Shown in pieces: positions 15,507-23,783 of a stretch of 38,634 nucleotides of DNA (within the stretch, counting starts at the first letter, position 1; the number at the start of each line of letters is the position of its first letter). Both the position numbers and the translations under genes were made by a program. The stretch spans positions 1 through 38,634 of the forward strand of contig MOEB01000037.1 of assembly GCA_001939945.1 (NCBI GenBank). Reading direction: 5' to 3'. The notes beneath the pieces were generated by a model. It did not search any database. It saw only the letters and a program-made list of their open reading frames with translations, and was not told the origin of the DNA. This DNA comes from Aerophototrophica crusticola (GTDB lineage Bacteria > Pseudomonadota > Alphaproteobacteria > Azospirillales > Azospirillaceae).

Positions 15507-16519
15507 GACGGCTCCAGTCCGGCGGCTTCCTCGAAGGCCCGCACGATGACGCTGCGGGCCAGGCCGATCTTGAAGGTGTTGTGGCCGTGGCCCTTGGCGT
15601 CCCGCAGGACCGCGTCGGCCACCGCGGCGAAGGCGGCGCGGCCCGGGGCCTTGCCCACCAGCAGCGCCTCCGCGTCCCGGTCGCGCCAGGGCTTGTGGGC
15701 GACGCCGCCCAGCGCCAGGCGCGCGCCCCGCACCACCCCGTCCTCCAACTCCAGCGCCACCGCGGCGGACACCAGGGCGAAGGCGTAGGAGGCGCGGTCG
15801 CGGGCCTTCAGGTAGGTGGAATGGCGGGCGAGGTTGTCGGCCGGCAGGTCGATGGCGGTCACCACCTCCTCCGGCCGCAGGGTCGTCTCCCGGTGCGGCG
15901 TGTCGCCGGGCAGGCGGTGGAAGTCCGCGAAGGGGATGGCCCGCTCGCCCCCCGGCCCCGCCACCCGCACGGTGGCGTCCAGGGCGGCCAGGGCCACGGC
16001 CATGTCGGACGGGTGGGTGGCGATGCAGTGCTCGCTGGCGCCCAGGATGGCGTGGATGCGGTTCACCCCCGTCAGGGCGCCGCAGCCGGACCCCGGCGCC
16101 CGCTTGTTGCAGGGCGTCGCCGTGTCATAGAAGTAATAGCAGCGCGTCCGTTGCAGGATGTTGCCGCCGTTGGTGGCCATGTTGCGCAACTGGGCGGAGG
16201 CGCCGGCCAGGATGGCCTTGTGCAGCAGGGGGTAGCGGGCCCGCACTCGCTCGTCCCAGGCCGTCTCCGCGTTGGTGGACAAGGCGCCCAGGCGCAGGCC
16301 GCCGTCCCCCGTCTCCGTGATGCCCCTCAGGGCCAGGCGGGTGATGTCCACCAGCCGGGTGGGCCGCATCACGTCGGCCTTCATCAGGTCCAGCAGGTTG
16401 GTGCCGCCGGCGACGGGCCGCACGGGGGCGGCGCTGGCGTCCGGCGCCCCTTGGTTGCCCGCCAGCTCGGCCAGGGCGCCGTCCAGGCTGTCGGGGCGGG
16501 CATAGCTGAACGGCCTCAT
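15503..16519 (-). CDS. Molybdenum hydroxylase, FAD-binding subunit with [4Fe-4S] cysteines
   Basis: A 338-residue FAD subunit of the CO dehydrogenase/xanthine dehydrogenase medium-chain family. FAD motifs are PVAGGTNLLDLMK (residues ~35-47) and ATNGGNILQ (~115-123). Between them and the C-terminal domain lie C127, C137, C146 and C165 in an insertion (RTRCYYFYD, ATPCNKRAPGSGC), the arrangement of the extra [4Fe-4S] cluster in PaoB and 4-hydroxybenzoyl-CoA reductase beta subunits. This makes the enzyme PaoABC-like rather than a plain xanthine dehydrogenase. The start MRPFSYARP at 16519 overlaps the 2Fe-2S gene by four bases; a longer in-frame extension lies inside that gene and was rejected. 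Confidence 0.92.
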   Translation of the reverse strand: MRPFSYARPDSLDGALAELAGNQGAPDASAAPVRPVAGGTNLLDLMKADVMRPTRLVDITRLALRGITETGDGGLRLGALSTNAETAWDERVRARYPLLHKAILAGASAQLRNMATNGGNILQRTRCYYFYDTATPCNKRAPGSGCGALTGVNRIHAILGASEHCIATHPSDMAVALAALDATVRVAGPGGERAIPFADFHRLPGDTPHRETTLRPEEVVTAIDLPADNLARHSTYLKARDRASYAFALVSAAVALELEDGVVRGARLALGGVAHKPWRDRDAEALLVGKAPGRAAFAAVADAVLRDAKGHGHNTFKIGLARSVIVRAFEEAAGLEPS

Positions 16520-17001
16520 CGCCCGGCCCCCATCACCTCGCCGATGGCCCGGACGATGTTCGGGTAGGCGCCGCAGCGGCAGATGTTTCCGCTCATCTGC
16601 TCCCGGATGTCGTCGGGCCCCTCGGCGTGCCCCTCCGCCAGCATGCCGACGGCGGAGCAGATCTGCCCCGGCGTGCAGTAGCCGCACTGGAAGGCGTCAT
16701 GTTCGATGAAGGCCGCCTGCAGGGGGTGCAGCTCGTCCCCCCGGGAAAGCCCCTCGATGGTGGTGACGGACTTGCCGTCCTGCATCACCGCCAGGGCCAG
16801 GCAGGCATTGATGCGGGTGCCGTCCACCAGCACGGTGCAGGCGCCGCACTGGCCGTGGTCGCAGCCCTTCTTGGTGCCGGTGAGGTCCAGGTGCAGGCGC
16901 AACAGGTCCAGCAGGGTGGTCCAGGGCGCCACGTGAAGGGCCAGCTCCCGCCCGTTCACCGCGAGGGTGAGGGGGATGGGGCCTTGAGGGGGGTGGGTCA
17001 T
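16516..17001 (-). CDS. Molybdenum hydroxylase, 2Fe-2S subunit
   Basis: A 161-residue small subunit with two [2Fe-2S] clusters. The plant-ferredoxin-type cluster uses C47, C52, C55 and C67 (KKGCDHGQCGACT...NAC). The second, alpha-helical cluster uses C106, C109, C141 and C143 (CGYCTPGQ...CRCG). It relays electrons from the molybdenum centre to FAD. The start ATG at 17001 has GGAG about five bases upstream. Escherichia coli PaoA is made with a Tat signal and works in the periplasm; no signal is present here, so this enzyme is probably cytoplasmic. It is the first gene of the operon; the ~70 bases to the DUF421 gene upstream could hold a promoter, or the genes may be read from further upstream. 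Confidence 0.94.
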   Translation of the reverse strand: MTHPPQGPIPLTLAVNGRELALHVAPWTTLLDLLRLHLDLTGTKKGCDHGQCGACTVLVDGTRINACLALAVMQDGKSVTTIEGLSRGDELHPLQAAFIEHDAFQCGYCTPGQICSAVGMLAEGHAEGPDDIREQMSGNICRCGAYPNIVRAIGEVMGAGR

Positions 17002-17069
17002 GTCGGCTCCGCGCCAGGGGTCCCGGGGGCCAACAGCGCGGCGCCCCGCCCGTCCCGGCGACATCCGGC

Positions 17070-17564
17070 CTAGGCCGTCGGTGGGGCCGCCCGCCGGCTC
17101 AGGCCCCGTCCCCCCCCGGCCGCGTCCTTGGGGATGACGGAGATGCCGCCGTTGGTCTCCACGACCGCGTACCGGACCTGGTCGAGCCGGGCGAGGCCCT
17201 GGGTGCGCCGGGCCGCCTCCAGCACGTCGTCCCGCGTGACCCGGGCGCGGCGCATCCGGTCCTCCAGGGGCTTGCCGTCGGCCACCACCACCATCGGCAG
17301 TCCCGTCACCAGCCGCCCGAGGCGCGGCCAGCGCAGCGTGGCCCAGGCCAGCCCCACGTCGGCCAGCACCAGGGTGGCGATGACCAGCACGGCGTTGGTG
17401 AGGGAGAAGTCCTCCCCCAGCAGGGCCTGCTGCGTGGCCTCGCCGATCACCAGCAGCAGGACGAAGTCGAAGGCGGTCATGTCGGACAGGGTGCGCCGCC
17501 CGGCGGCGCGGAACAGCACCAGCAGGACCAGGTACAGGGCGGCGGCGCGGAGCACGGAGTCCAT
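17070..17564 (-). CDS. DUF421 (YetF-like) membrane protein
   Basis: A 164-residue protein of the DUF421/YetF family. The N-terminal ~75 residues form about three transmembrane helices with the family signature FRAAGRRTLSDMTAFDFVLLLVIGEA split across helices 1 and 2. The soluble C-terminal domain starts at LPMVVVADGKPLEDRMRRARVTRDDVLEAAR and ends in YAVVETNGGISVIPK, both typical. The function of the family is not established. It sits nine bases after an unknown membrane protein gene, with which it probably forms a two-gene unit, and 68 bases before the molybdoenzyme operon on the same strand. The last ~15 residues (AAGGGRGLSRRAAPP) are low complexity. Confidence 0.88.
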   Translation of the reverse strand: MDSVLRAAALYLVLLVLFRAAGRRTLSDMTAFDFVLLLVIGEATQQALLGEDFSLTNAVLVIATLVLADVGLAWATLRWPRLGRLVTGLPMVVVADGKPLEDRMRRARVTRDDVLEAARRTQGLARLDQVRYAVVETNGGISVIPKDAAGGGRGLSRRAAPPTA

Positions 17565-17573
17565 GGCGCCGCC

Positions 17574-18095
17574 TCACGGGTAGGCGAAGGCGCGGAGCCG
17601 GGCGGGCGGGTGCCCCTCCACCGCCACCGTGCCGCCCAGCAATGCCAGGGCCTCGGGCCTGAGCTGCAGCCTGACCAGGCCCGGCCGGTCGCGGTCGCGC
17701 GCGGGGAAGCGGAACACCCAGCCCCCCTCGGCCAGGTGCCCCTCCAGGGGCGTGGGGGTGACGGCCTCCAGCCGGGCCTCGGCGAAGAGGGGGCCGGCCA
17801 GCCGCAGCTCGACCCCGCCCCCGGCGAGGGCCGCCGGCGCCACCAGGATGTCCAACGGGGAGGTGGCGCCGTGCCGCAGGAAGCGCTCGTACCGGACCTC
17901 GACCAGGCCGCCGGGGTCGCGGGCCTCGGCCCGGCTCAGCGGCCCGCGGGAGAAGGCGCCCAGCAGACCGGCCAGGACCAGCGCCGCCATCGCGGCCCAG
18001 GCGACCCTCTCGAACCGCCAGTCGCGGCGTTGGAAGCCCATGTCCTCGGCCACCTCGAGCCCGCGCCAACCCGGGCCGCCCGCTTCCCCCGCCAT
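17574..18095 (-). CDS. Unknown single-pass membrane protein paired with DUF421
   Basis: A 173-residue protein with one transmembrane helix near residues 32-48 (AWAAMAALVLAGLLGAF) after a cytoplasmic, Arg/Trp-rich N-terminus, and an exported domain of ~120 residues rich in beta-strand-like sequence (VEVRYERFLRHGATSPLDI, GLVRLQLRPEAL). I recognise no named domain. The start ATG at 18095 lies just after a purine-rich GGGAGGGGGAG. It is nine bases upstream of the DUF421 gene, so the two are very likely co-translated and may act together at the membrane. Confidence 0.72.
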   Translation of the reverse strand: MAGEAGGPGWRGLEVAEDMGFQRRDWRFERVAWAAMAALVLAGLLGAFSRGPLSRAEARDPGGLVEVRYERFLRHGATSPLDILVAPAALAGGGVELRLAGPLFAEARLEAVTPTPLEGHLAEGGWVFRFPARDRDRPGLVRLQLRPEALALLGGTVAVEGHPPARLRAFAYP

Positions 18096-18639
18096 CTCCC
18101 CCTCCCGTCGGTCTCGCCCCTGCCCAACGCCGCGGGTGGCCCCGGAGGTCCCACCCAGGAGCCCCAGTGTGGGGCAGTCGGGCCCCCGTTGCCCACCACG
18201 GCCGTCGCGGGCACGGCGCGGCCCAGGGGCCGCCGGGCGTCTGCCCCCGGCGTCAGGTCACCGGCCCCGCGCGCCCGATGGCGCGCGCCAGCGCTGGCTT
18301 CCCTGGATGCCCGGCATGGCCGCACGGCCGCCGGTGGGGCGTCCAACGCATCTGCCGGCACCGGGCGCGGCCGGGACCACCCGTTGTTGGCATCAGCCCC
18401 TGGCACCAGGTGCAGGGACTCCAAGGTGTGGGCGCGTGCCGGCCGGAGGGTCCCGGCCGGGAGGCCCCTGCGGGTTGACCCAGGTCAATCTTGCTGCCCC
18501 CCGGGCATCCCGGCCTTCTGCGCGGTCCCTGCGGACCTCCGGGCCTGCTAGCCTGGGGATCCGCAAGGGGCTTGGCCGCGGCCATCGCTCGGGGGGTGCC
18601 ACGCCCCCGACGCGCGGGCGGCCGTGGGCAGGGGGGGCC
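18096..18639. other. Divergent intergenic region
   Basis: A 544-base region between the minus-strand membrane-protein pair and the plus-strand GAF hybrid kinase. No supported gene: open frames here lack start signals and recognisable domains. It must hold promoters for both directions. The one clear signal is the FNR/FixK-like palindrome at 18475-18488, listed separately; the rest is GC-rich with many short repeats that I could not interpret. Confidence 0.5.
18475..18488. promoter_or_regulatory. FNR/FixK-type palindromic box
   Basis: The perfect palindrome TTGACCCAGGTCAA fits the TTGA-N6-TCAA pattern bound by FNR/FixK/DNR-family regulators of the CRP superfamily. It is 152 bases upstream of the GAF hybrid kinase start on the plus strand. 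A 14-bp perfect palindrome in non-coding DNA is unlikely to be chance, but binding and the regulated promoter are inference. No CRP/FNR-type regulator gene lies in the window. Confidence 0.55.
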
Positions 18640-20325
18640 ATGGGCCAGGGCGATCCACCGCTGCCGCCGGACGAGGAAGCGAGGCTCGCCTGCCTGGGCG
18701 GGCTCGGCATCCTCGACACGCCTCCCGACCCGGCCTTCGACCGGCTGACCCGGCTCGCCTCCCGCCATTTCGGCACGCCCGTCGCCCTGGTCAGCCTGGT
18801 CGACGCGGGCCGGCAGTGGTTCAAGTCCCGTCACGGGCTGGAGGTGGCCGAGACACCGCGCCGCGTCTCCTTCTGCGCCTATGCCATCCTCGGCGACGCC
18901 GTCATGGTGGTGCCGGATGCCACGCGGGACCCGCGCTTCGCCGCCAATCCGCTGGTCACCGGCCCGCCGGGCATCCGCTTCTACGCCGGCGCGCCGCTCC
19001 TGGCCGGGGGTGGCCTGCGCCTCGGCACCTTCTGCGTCATCGACTACCGGCCCCGCCGCGACTTCGGGCCCGCGTTTGCGGAGGATCTGGCGGAGTTCGC
19101 GCGGCTTGCCGTGCGCGAGGCCGAAGCCGCCGCGGCCCGGCGCGCCGAGCGGGAGGCCAGGGCGGGAGCCGAGCGGGCCAGCCTTGCCAAGACCAAGTTC
19201 CTGGCCGCGGCCAGCCACGACCTGCGCCAGCCTGTGCAGTCCCTGCTCCTGCTCATGGGGGTGCTGGAGGGTCAAGTGGCCGGGACGCCGGCGGCGCGGA
19301 CGCTGGCGGTCATGGGCGAGGCGCTGGACGGCCTCCGCGGGCTGTTGGACGGCCTGCTGGACCTGTCCCGGCTGGACGCCGGGATCGTGGCGGTCAAGCC
19401 CGCGGCCACCCCCATCCGCCCCCTGCTGGACCGCCTCGCCCACGAGTACGGCCCCCGCGCGGCCGCCCGGGGGCTGCGGCTGCGGGCGGTGGGCTGCGGC
19501 GGCGTGGTGCTCAGCGACCCGGTATTGCTGGAGCGCATCCTGCGCAACCTCCTGGAGAACGCCGTCCGGCACACGGAAAGGGGCGGCATCCTGCTGGGCT
19601 GCCGGCGGCAGGGTAGCAGCCTGCGGGTCGAGGTGCTGGACACCGGCCCCGGTATCCCGGCTGAACGGCAGGGCGAGGTGTTCGAGGAGTTCGTGCAGCT
19701 GGGCAACCCGGAGCGCGACAGGGCCAAGGGCCTTGGGCTTGGCCTCGCTGTGGTGCGGCGCCTGGCGGGGCTCCTCGGCCACCGGGTGTCGCTGCGCTCG
19801 GTGCCCGGGCGCGGTTCGGCCTTCGCGGTCACCGTGCCGCTGGCCGGGGAGGTGCCGGGCCCGGCCACCTTGGTGCCCAAGTCCCCGCCGGGTCCGGCAC
19901 GCGGGCGCGTGGTGCTGGTCGTGGACGACGAGGCGGTGATCCGCCTGGGCCTTCAGGCATTGGTGGCCGGCTGGGGCCACCGGGTGCTCGCGGCCGGGTC
20001 GCTGGCGGAGGTGGGGGCCCTGCTGGACGGGGGCGCCGCACCGGACGCCGTGCTGGCCGACTACCGTCTGCGCGGCGGGGAGACCGGCCTGGACGTGGTG
20101 CGCGCCGTGCGGGACCGGCAGCCGGGCCGGGCTGTGCCGGCGGCGATCCTCACGGGCGACACCGACCCGGCACGGCTCGCCGAGGCGCGGGCCAGTGGCT
20201 GCGCGCTGCTGCACAAGCCTGTGCCGGCAGCCCAACTCCGCGCCGCCCTGGCCGACCTCCTGGCAGGGGCCGCGGGGGCGCCCCGGGATGCCGGCGGGCC
20301 TGGCCCCCCTGCGGCGGCGCCCTGA
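18640..20325 (+). CDS. GAF-domain hybrid sensor histidine kinase
   Basis: A 561-residue soluble hybrid kinase. Residues ~25-165 form a GAF domain (FDRLTRLASRHFGTPVALVSLVD, then FCAYAI). A short coiled segment of Ala/Arg/Glu (~160-185) links it to a HisKA domain with phospho-acceptor H193 in AASHDLRQPVQSL. The HATPase domain follows (N box LLENAVRHTERGG, G1 VLDTGPGIP, G2 GLGLGLAVVRRL). The C-terminal receiver domain has DDE near residue 430 and phospho-acceptor D474 in LADYRLRGG. The start ATG at 18640 is preceded by a G-rich run (AGGGGGGGCC); longer upstream open sequence was rejected because it lacks any domain. The gene stands alone. The FNR-like palindrome upstream hints at oxygen- or nitric-oxide-dependent expression. 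The GAF ligand is unknown. Confidence 0.92.
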   Translation: MGQGDPPLPPDEEARLACLGGLGILDTPPDPAFDRLTRLASRHFGTPVALVSLVDAGRQWFKSRHGLEVAETPRRVSFCAYAILGDAVMVVPDATRDPRFAANPLVTGPPGIRFYAGAPLLAGGGLRLGTFCVIDYRPRRDFGPAFAEDLAEFARLAVREAEAAAARRAEREARAGAERASLAKTKFLAAASHDLRQPVQSLLLLMGVLEGQVAGTPAARTLAVMGEALDGLRGLLDGLLDLSRLDAGIVAVKPAATPIRPLLDRLAHEYGPRAAARGLRLRAVGCGGVVLSDPVLLERILRNLLENAVRHTERGGILLGCRRQGSSLRVEVLDTGPGIPAERQGEVFEEFVQLGNPERDRAKGLGLGLAVVRRLAGLLGHRVSLRSVPGRGSAFAVTVPLAGEVPGPATLVPKSPPGPARGRVVLVVDDEAVIRLGLQALVAGWGHRVLAAGSLAEVGALLDGGAAPDAVLADYRLRGGETGLDVVRAVRDRQPGRAVPAAILTGDTDPARLAEARASGCALLHKPVPAAQLRAALADLLAGAAGAPRDAGGPGPPAAAP

Positions 20326-20566
20326 CCGGGGGACACGGGCCTTTTCCCCGGCGCCGAGGCGGCCTCAGCATTCCCCTTGCCCCCGGCATCATCCCCAGGG
20401 GCCCGGATAGCTGGGCGGTGATGGGGCAGCCGAGTTGGTACCGCCTCGCGCCGTACCCGGCCGTGGTGCCACCACTGCGGCATGCCGTGGTATGCCAAGG
20501 TGGCCGGTCGCGAGTTGACGGTACTGGGGTGGGTCACAATGTCTGGGCACCAGCCACGACACGGGC

Positions 20567-21556
20567 ATGCCCTTCCCGATGAATTACCGGTCCTACGCCG
20601 ACCTTGCGAACCTGGTCCATGCCTCCATGCCCCGCCTGCCGCGGGACGTCGACCTAGTGGTCGGCATCCCGCGCAGCGGCCTCCTGCCCGCCGGGATGAT
20701 CGCCCTGGCGCTGAACCGGCCGCTGGCGGACCTGGATGGGTTCCTGGCCGGGCGGACGCTGGCCAACGGGGTGACGCGGCCGGTACCCGGTGCCGGGCAG
20801 CGGCGTTTCCGCCACGCGCTGGTGGTGGACGACAGCATCCGCTCCGGCGGCACGCTGGGGCAGGTCCGCGCGGCCATCGCCGCCATGGGCGGGGGCTTGG
20901 CGGACAAGGTGACGTACCTGGCCGTCTATGGCGCCACGCCCGGGCCGCACCCCGATGGGGCGGACATGCAGCTGGAGGTCTGCCCCACGCCGCGGGTCTT
21001 CCAGTGGAACGTCATGCACCATGTGGTGCTGGAAAGTGCCTGCCTGGACATCGACGGTGTGCTCTGCCGCGACCCCACCCCGGCGGAGAACGACGACGGC
21101 CCGCGCTACCGGGAGTTCCTCCTGGGTGCCGAGCCCCTCCACCTGCCCACCCGCCCCGTGCGCCGGTTGGTGACCAGCCGGCTGGAGCGCTACCGGCCGG
21201 AGACGGTGGAATGGCTGGCGCGGCACGGCGTCTCCTATGGCCGGCTGGACATGCTGGACCTGCCCGACGCCGCCACCCGCCGCCGCCTGGGCAGCCACGC
21301 CAGCTTCAAGGCCGCCGTCTATGCCGGTGACTCCGGCGCCAAGCTGTTCATCGAGAGCTGCCGCCGCCAAGCGCCGGAGGTGGCCCGCCTTTCCGGCAAG
21401 CCGGTGCTGTGCGTCGAGACCAACAGCCTGGTCAACGGCACCTGGGCGGGCAAGGCGCGGCATGCCGCCCTTTCCCCTGGCACGGTGGCCCGCGTCGTCC
21501 AGGGTGCCGTCAGGCGTGCTGGGGCCGCGTTCCTAGGGCTCGGCCGCCGGCCCTGA
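20567..21556 (+). CDS. Phosphoribosyltransferase-HAD fusion protein
   Basis: A 329-residue two-domain protein. Residues ~1-150 form a type I phosphoribosyltransferase fold with VVGIPRSGLLPAGM near the start and the PRPP-binding loop VVDDSIRSGGTL (D88, D89). Residues ~155-310 look like a HAD hydrolase: nucleophile motif DIDGVLCRD (D161, D163), LVTSR as motif II, and YAGDSGAKLF as a motif IV-like DS segment. The combination resembles orotate-phosphoribosyltransferase-like proteins found in glycan or stress gene clusters, but no such cluster is present here. An in-frame ATG at 20579 (MNYRSYADL) may be the true start since relatives usually begin there; neither has a clear ribosome-binding site. 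It is a single-gene unit. The reaction is unknown. Confidence 0.82.
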   Translation: MPFPMNYRSYADLANLVHASMPRLPRDVDLVVGIPRSGLLPAGMIALALNRPLADLDGFLAGRTLANGVTRPVPGAGQRRFRHALVVDDSIRSGGTLGQVRAAIAAMGGGLADKVTYLAVYGATPGPHPDGADMQLEVCPTPRVFQWNVMHHVVLESACLDIDGVLCRDPTPAENDDGPRYREFLLGAEPLHLPTRPVRRLVTSRLERYRPETVEWLARHGVSYGRLDMLDLPDAATRRRLGSHASFKAAVYAGDSGAKLFIESCRRQAPEVARLSGKPVLCVETNSLVNGTWAGKARHAALSPGTVARVVQGAVRRAGAAFLGLGRRP

Positions 21557-21968
21557 CCCCCGGGCTACGCGGGCCCGCCCCCGGCGTGGGCGATTGACAA
21601 ACTTGACCGGTTTCGGACCTGGTAAAGCCACGCAAGCCAGCGGGTGCGCAGGGAATACCCCGGGACACGCCCCGGAGCCCGTATGATCCACCATGCCCAA
21701 GACCCGGCAACCCTGGGGGCGCCACCCGCAACCGTGACAGGGTTTAGGATAAAAGTCATTAAGAACGGGCTTGTGCTGGCCGGGTGGCGGGCGGCGGATG
21801 CTCCACCGTGGCCAGGGCGGCGGCCCTGGCCCGGCCGTGCCCATCCCGGGCCGGGACGGCGGCGTGGTGCCGGGGCGCAGGGTGGGTAGCCGGTTCCCCC
21901 GGCACTTGCGGCCCGCTGGGAAGCGGCTAGGCTTGTGCGGACCAACCACTTTCGTGGGTCCCCGCGTG
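21557..21968. other. Intergenic region before the DUF885 gene
   Basis: A 412-base non-coding region. It contains two TTGAC direct repeats (21596-21611) and an AT-rich island at about 21735-21765 that stands out in this GC-rich DNA and may be a promoter. I see no gene with a recognisable domain; short open frames crossing it appear to be chance. Confidence 0.45.
21734..21762 (+). promoter_or_regulatory. Possible sigma-70-type promoter
   Basis: GTGACA (five of six matches to the -35 consensus), a 17-base spacer, and CATTAA as a poor -10, within an AT-rich island upstream of the DUF885 gene. It would give a long leader of about 200 bases. Weak support; the island itself is the real observation. 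Confidence 0.25.
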
Positions 21969-23783
21969 ATGCACGACACCCATCCGTCCCGCCGCGCCTT
22001 CGTGGCCGGAGCCGCGGCGCTGGCCGCGCTGCCGCTGTTCCCCGGCGTCGCCCTGGCCCGCATGCCGGCCGACGAGGCCCTGTTCGGGCAGATGGAGGAC
22101 GCGTTCGGGCGCCAGCTTTCCCGCGACCCGTTGATGGCCCTGCGGCTGGGCTTCAAGCAGGACATGGACCGGCTGGGCGACCCGTCCGACGCCTTCGCCG
22201 CCGAGGGGGTGGCGCTGCAGCGGCAGGACGTGGCCCGGTTCGCCAAGGAGTTCCCGCCGGAAAGCCTGTCGCCCGCCATGCGCCTTTATGCCCGGCTGTA
22301 CGCCTGGCAGGCGGGGCGGGCCGAGGCGGGCCAGCGGTGGCGCGGCAATGAGCTGGTACTGAACACCACCGGCGGCCCCCACGTGAACCTGCCGGTGCAG
22401 CTCATCAACCAGCACCGGGTGGACGACCGGGCCGACGCGGAGGCCTACATCGCCCGGCTGCGCGCCTTCCCGGAGTATTTCGGCAAGGTCGTGGCGCGGC
22501 TGGCCTCGCAACAGGCGGCCGGGGTGCTGCCGCCCCGGTTCTTCTTCCCCGTGGTCACCGCCGCGGCGCGGAACCAGGTGACGGGCCGGCCCTTCGACGC
22601 GAGCGACAGGGATTGCCCGCTGTTCGCCGACCTGCGCAAGAAGATCGGCGCCCTGCCGCTGCCGGAGGGGGAGAAGGACGCGCTGCTGCGCCAGGCGGCC
22701 GACGCGCTGGTCGGGGCGGTGGGGCCCGCCTATGCCGGGCTGCTCACCTGGCTGGCGGCGGCGGAGACCCGGGCCGGGGAGGATGACGGCGCTTGGCGCC
22801 TGCCGGACGGGGAGGCCTATTACGCCCACGCCCTGGAACAGCAGACCACCACCCGCCTGACGGCGGACGAGGTGCACCGCATCGGCCTGGAGGAGGTCGC
22901 CCGCATCCACGGGGAGATGCGGGAGATCATGGGCAAGGTGGGCTTCACCGGCGACCTGCAGGCCTTCTTCCGCTTCCTGCGCGACGACCCGCGCTTCTAC
23001 CACGAGGACAGCGACGCCGGGCGGGAGGCATACCTGGCCGAGGCGCGGGCCCACATCGACGCCATGGGCCGCAGCCTGGACGGCTGGTTCGGCCTGAGGC
23101 CGAAGGCCGGGCTCGAGGTGCGGGCGGTGGAGAAGTTCCGCGAGGGGTCGGCGGCCAGCGCCTTCTACAACAACCCGTCCCAGGACGGCACGCGGCCCGG
23201 CATCTTCTATGTGAACCTGGGCAACCTGAAGGCCCGGCCGAAGTACGGGCTGGAGTCCCTCGCCTACCATGAGGGGATCCCCGGCCACCACATGCAGATC
23301 GCCATCCAGCAGGAGCTGGAGGGGGTGCCCAGCTTCCAGCGCCTGGGCGGCGGCATCGCCGCCTATGCCGAGGGCTGGGCGCTCTATACCGAACTGCTGG
23401 CCAAGGAGATGGGCTTCTACGTCGACCCCTACAGCGACTTCGGTCGGCTGAACGCGGAGCTGTGGCGCTCCATCCGGCTGGTGGTGGACACGGGCATCCA
23501 CGCCAAGCGCTGGACCCGGGAGCAGGCGACCCGCTACTTCGTGGAAAACTCCCCCATGGACGAGGGCGGGGCCCGGCGGGAGATCGACCGCTACATCGGC
23601 AACCCCGGCCAGGCCTGCGCCTACAAGATCGGCATGAACCGGATGCTGGAACTGCGGGCCGCGGCGAGGGCACGGATGGGGTCCCGCTTCGACATCCGGG
23701 GGTTCCACGACGCGGTGCTGCGCAACGGCCGCCTGCCCCTGGACATGCTGGCGGAACAGGTGGGGGCCTGGTCGGCGGCCTGA
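21969..23783 (+). CDS. DUF885 family metallohydrolase, Tat-exported
   Basis: A 604-residue DUF885 protein. The N-terminus SRRAFVAGAAALAALPLFPGVALA is a Tat-type signal with a probable cleavage after ALA, so the enzyme likely acts in the periplasm. The conserved zinc-binding signature is HEGIPGHH (H434, H440, H441), completed by E468 in YAEGWALYTE. Family members are putative zinc metallopeptidases or related hydrolases, but no substrate is established. The C-terminal region (NPGQACAYKIGMNRMLELR) is also typical. The start at 21969 directly precedes the signal. Length is normal for the family. It is a single gene flanked by long non-coding regions, with no obvious partner. Confidence 0.9.
   Translation: MHDTHPSRRAFVAGAAALAALPLFPGVALARMPADEALFGQMEDAFGRQLSRDPLMALRLGFKQDMDRLGDPSDAFAAEGVALQRQDVARFAKEFPPESLSPAMRLYARLYAWQAGRAEAGQRWRGNELVLNTTGGPHVNLPVQLINQHRVDDRADAEAYIARLRAFPEYFGKVVARLASQQAAGVLPPRFFFPVVTAAARNQVTGRPFDASDRDCPLFADLRKKIGALPLPEGEKDALLRQAADALVGAVGPAYAGLLTWLAAAETRAGEDDGAWRLPDGEAYYAHALEQQTTTRLTADEVHRIGLEEVARIHGEMREIMGKVGFTGDLQAFFRFLRDDPRFYHEDSDAGREAYLAEARAHIDAMGRSLDGWFGLRPKAGLEVRAVEKFREGSAASAFYNNPSQDGTRPGIFYVNLGNLKARPKYGLESLAYHEGIPGHHMQIAIQQELEGVPSFQRLGGGIAAYAEGWALYTELLAKEMGFYVDPYSDFGRLNAELWRSIRLVVDTGIHAKRWTREQATRYFVENSPMDEGGARREIDRYIGNPGQACAYKIGMNRMLELRAAARARMGSRFDIRGFHDAVLRNGRLPLDMLAEQVGAWSAA

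Noticed and set aside
12681-15788. Long plus-strand open frame
   Set aside because: Antisense to the molybdoenzyme subunit, which has clear family motifs; composition is low complexity.
18403-18420. TGGCAC...TGC motif resembling a sigma-54 promoter
   Set aside because: The GG and GC doublets are eight bases apart and not ten, so it does not fit.
20515-20540. TTGACG followed by CACAAT before the phosphoribosyltransferase gene, as a promoter
   Set aside because: The spacer is 14 bases, too short for a sigma-70 promoter.
21595-21620. TTGACA-like -35 in the gap after the phosphoribosyltransferase gene
   Set aside because: No acceptable -10 at 16-18 bases distance; recorded only as a direct repeat.
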